Assembly: GCF_001421765.1 (NCBI RefSeq)
Contig: NZ_LMLA01000007.1
Span: 124,355 to 188,354, forward strand
Direction of reading: 5' to 3'
Length of the DNA: 64,000 nucleotides
From: Sphingomonas sp. Leaf32
GTDB lineage: Bacteria > Pseudomonadota > Alphaproteobacteria > Sphingomonadales > Sphingomonadaceae
Shown piece after piece: positions 61,968 through 64,000 of the stretch (positions are counted from its first letter, which is position 1; every line of letters begins with the position of its first letter). A program made the translations under genes and the position numbers. A model generated the notes under the pieces. The model worked only from the letters and a program-made list of their open reading frames with translations, did not search any database and was not told the DNA's origin.

Positions 61968-62789
61968 CTACAGCGCCTCGACTACCGTGAACCTCTGCGA
62001 CTCCAGCCCCGCCGCGATGGCGCGTTCCCTTGTCCCCAGCCGGGTGAAGACCAGCCGGCCCGGAACCGGAGTCGCGGGAAACGCCTGTCCCTGTGTCAGC
62101 GCCACGATGCGTCGCGCGATGCCGGGGCCGCCGTCGACGAAGGCGACCTGCGGTGCGACGGCGCGCATCGCGTCCTCCAGCAGCGGGAAATGGGTACAGG
62201 CGTTGACGATGACGTCGATCCGGTCGCCCCCCGGCTGGTCGAACAGCCCGGCCAGTTCGGCGGCGATAGCGTCGGGCGGGGGCGGGGTGCCGGCCAGCGC
62301 CCCTTCCGCCAGTTCGACCAGCGCCGCCGATCCGTGGCGCAGCACGGTGCAGTCGGCGGCAAAGCGTGCGGCAAGGTCGTCGACATAGGGCTGGCGCACC
62401 GTCGCCTGCGTGCCCAGCACGCCGATGACGCGCGTCCTGCTCGTTTCCGCCGCGACCTTGATCGCCGGCACGGTGCCGACGACGGGCAGGTCCAGCGCGG
62501 CGCGCACTACCGGCAGCGCGATGGTCGACGCGGTGTTGCAGGCGATGACGACGAGGCGCGGGCGATAGCGCTCCACAAGACGACCGAGCAGCGCCGGCAC
62601 CCGCGCGGCGATCTCGCTTTCGCTCTTCGTGCCATAAGGAAACCCGGCCGAGTCGGCGGCATAGACGATCGGCGCGGTCGGCAGCAGCGCGCGGGTGGGG
62701 GCCACGACCGACAGGCCGCCGACACCCGAATCGAAGAACAGGATCGGTTGCGTCGCCGGGTCCATGATCGGTTCGGTACTCCCTGACAT
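61968..62789 (-). CDS. murI: Glutamate racemase
   Basis: A 273-aa cofactor-independent racemase that supplies D-glutamate for peptidoglycan. The two catalytic cysteine motifs are VVIACNTASTIALP and VIVNACTHFPLLEDAM; the N-terminal ILFFDSGVGGLSVV and YAADSAGFPYGTKSE are the family start and substrate loop. ATG 62789 is used; ATG 62765 (MDPATQ) is an equally reasonable start, and neither has a strong ribosome site. Upstream of hemA on the same strand; divergent from plsY. Confidence 0.95.
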   Translation of the reverse strand: MSGSTEPIMDPATQPILFFDSGVGGLSVVAPTRALLPTAPIVYAADSAGFPYGTKSESEIAARVPALLGRLVERYRPRLVVIACNTASTIALPVVRAALDLPVVGTVPAIKVAAETSRTRVIGVLGTQATVRQPYVDDLAARFAADCTVLRHGSAALVELAEGALAGTPPPPDAIAAELAGLFDQPGGDRIDVIVNACTHFPLLEDAMRAVAPQVAFVDGGPGIARRIVALTQGQAFPATPVPGRLVFTRLGTRERAIAAGLESQRFTVVEAL

Positions 62790-62864
62790 CGCCCGCCGCG
62801 TTGCAAGCCGCCGCCGAACCCCTTACCCTTCGCACCACGGACGGCAAGGTTAACGGGGGCTATT

Positions 62865-63470
62865 CTGTCGAGCGAAGTCATATGGTGGCCGCCGGTCGCC
62901 GCGTTGCTGATCGGCTATCTGCTCGGATCGATCCCGTGGGGCATCCTGCTGACCCGGATCGCAGGGGCGGGTGACCTGCGCACGATCGGATCGGGCAATA
63001 TCGGCGCGACCAACGTGCTGCGCACCGGGCGCAAAGGGCTGGCGGCGGCGACGCTGCTGCTCGACCTGCTCAAGGGCGCGGCGGCGGTGTGGATCGTGCG
63101 GGCGCTGTTCCCCGGCGAGGAACTGGTCGCGGGCGCGGCGGCGTTCGTCGGCCACTGTTATCCGCTGTGGCTGCGGTTCCGGGGCGGCAAGGGCGTGGCG
63201 ACGATGATGGGCGTCGTGGTGGCATTGAGCCCGATCGCGGGCCTGGCCTATGCGGTCGTGTGGCTGGGGCTGCTGGGGACCGTGCGCATCTCTTCGGTTG
63301 CCGGCATGGCGGCGGCGGTCGCCGCGCCGATCGCGGCGGCGGCGATCGGGCGGTTCGACCTGGTGATCCTGTTCCTCGGCCTCGCGCTGATCGTGCTGTG
63401 GAAGCACCGCGAGAATATCGAGCGGCTGGTCGCTGGTACGGAGCCGAGAATCGGCCGCAAGCGTGACTGA
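62865..63470 (+). CDS. plsY: Glycerol-3-phosphate acyltransferase PlsY, non-ATG start
   Basis: An inner-membrane enzyme that acylates glycerol-3-phosphate with acyl-phosphate. Five hydrophobic segments and the three PlsY loops are present: LLGSIPWGILLTRIAGAGDL, GSGNIGATNVLRTGRKG, and FVGHCYPLWLRFRGGKGVAT. The first canonical in-frame start is TTG 62904, but that would cut into the first membrane helix. The frame extends upstream through SSEVIWWPPVAALLIGYLLG, normal for PlsY. CTG 62865 with GGGGG 5 nt before, or ATT 62862, is the probable start. Length from CTG, 201 aa, is typical. Overlaps dprA (GTGACTGA). Confidence 0.9.
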   Translation: MSSEVIWWPPVAALLIGYLLGSIPWGILLTRIAGAGDLRTIGSGNIGATNVLRTGRKGLAAATLLLDLLKGAAAVWIVRALFPGEELVAGAAAFVGHCYPLWLRFRGGKGVATMMGVVVALSPIAGLAYAVVWLGLLGTVRISSVAGMAAAVAAPIAAAAIGRFDLVILFLGLALIVLWKHRENIERLVAGTEPRIGRKRD

Positions 63471-64000
63471 ACCGCAAGCGGCGCGGTTCGCGGCGCTGCG
63501 GCTGATCCGGTCGGCCAATATCGGACCGGTCACGTTTCGCGCGCTGATCGAGCGGTACGGAGATGCGGTGGCGGCGATCGAGGCGCTGCCGATGCTCGCC
63601 GCGCGGGGTGGGGGCAGGGCGCCCGTGCTGGCAGACGAAGGTCTGGTGCGCCGGGAGATCGCGACCGTCCGGGGGTTAGGTGGACGATACCTGCTGCTCG
63701 GCGATCCCGACTATCCCGCCCTGCTGGCCGAGATCGATAGTGCGCCGCCCGCGCTGATCGTGCGCGGCGAGCTGTCGCTGCTGGCGCGACCGGCGGTAGC
63801 GATGGTCGGCGCGCGCAATGCGTCGGCGGCGGCCTGCCGCTTCGCGCGCGGGCTGGCCGAGGAACTGGGCGCGGCAGGCTATACCGTCGTGTCCGGGCTG
63901 GCGCGCGGGATCGACACGGCGGTGCATCTGGGGGCGATCGGCCATGCGACCATCGGCGTCATCGCCAGCGGGATCGACGTGGTGTTTCCGCCGGAAAATG
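63463..64000 (+). CDS. dprA: DNA-processing protein DprA, 5' part
   Basis: The first ~179 codons; the gene runs off the end. DprA loads RecA on incoming single strands in natural transformation. Start GTG 63463 lies inside the plsY stop (GTGACTGA). The N-terminal helical part is ALRLIRSANIGPVTFRALIE, as in the SAM-like domain; the Rossmann-like domain follows with YLLLGDPDYPALLAEID, PAVAMVGARNASAAACRFAR, YTVVSGLARGIDTAVHLGAI and the strand TIGVIASGIDVVFPPEN. plsY-dprA order is usual in alphaproteobacteria, with topA often next. Confidence 0.95.
   Translation, partial: MTEPQAARFAALRLIRSANIGPVTFRALIERYGDAVAAIEALPMLAARGGGRAPVLADEGLVRREIATVRGLGGRYLLLGDPDYPALLAEIDSAPPALIVRGELSLLARPAVAMVGARNASAAACRFARGLAEELGAAGYTVVSGLARGIDTAVHLGAIGHATIGVIASGIDVVFPPEN

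Overview
The window is a 64 kb piece of a high-GC chromosome from an alphaproteobacterium, most likely a Sphingomonas or close relative in the Sphingomonadales. Supporting signs are the three-gene pnt transhydrogenase, an ALA synthase (C4 heme pathway), GluP/FucP-type sugar permeases, a large TonB-dependent receptor, several ROK proteins, a class III formaldehyde-type dehydrogenase, and many short palindromic intergenic repeats of the kind sphingomonads carry. Nothing looks like a prophage, plasmid, CRISPR array or classical IS element.

Layout. 1-9.3 kb: end of pntAB, pntB, an atypical MarR regulator, tRNA-Val(TAC), a peptide symporter, nitroreductase, a GntR regulator, rsmI divergent from an lpoA/lppC lipoprotein, and a NYN-domain nuclease. 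9.3-11.7 kb: LD-carboxypeptidase and a MurC/Mpl-like ligase (probable peptidoglycan recycling). 11.8-26 kb: a carbohydrate-use region with a sugar permease, two ROK kinases, a ROK repressor divergent from a GH3 beta-glucosidase, carboxylesterase, SGNH esterase, M61 peptidase and a fuconolactonase-like amidohydrolase. 26.3-33.7 kb: a membrane-lipid region with psd, a membrane-anchored PLP enzyme, a histidine-rich membrane protein, pmtA, an LpxH-like phosphoesterase and a GT4 glycosyltransferase. 33.7-46.2 kb: OprB-like porin, chemoreceptor, DUF808 protein, serine hydrolase, TonB receptor, PBP4-type carboxypeptidase and a secreted amidohydrolase. 46.2-49.6 kb: a tightly overlapping operon that looks like oxidative L-fucose catabolism (AKR, SDR, mutarotase, FucP). 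49.7-64 kb: mainly core genes (glutathione-dependent formaldehyde dehydrogenase, rlpA, rpsD, chorismate mutase, trmJ, nrdR, glyA, rpiB, a GGDEF-like protein, hemA, murI, plsY, dprA).

The most unusual structure is at 54.4-55.9 kb. A GIY-YIG endonuclease gene sits exactly between two inverted arms (55342-55391 and 55670-55720). The same arms occur without the gene as short palindromic elements at 22245-22416, 54471-54584 and 55799-55914. This is the arrangement expected of a nuclease-coding element and its internally deleted derivatives. One arm supplies the nuclease's Shine-Dalgarno sequence. The other arm has no stop in the nuclease frame, so translation runs out of the element and here fuses in frame to the tRNA methyltransferase TrmJ, whose apparent original start codon now reads ATA. 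Other repeats also touch genes: one encodes the C-terminal tail of the Mur ligase.

Limits: all calls come from reading sequence and motifs, with no database search. Start codons were chosen from Shine-Dalgarno spacing and family length where possible; uncertain ones are marked.
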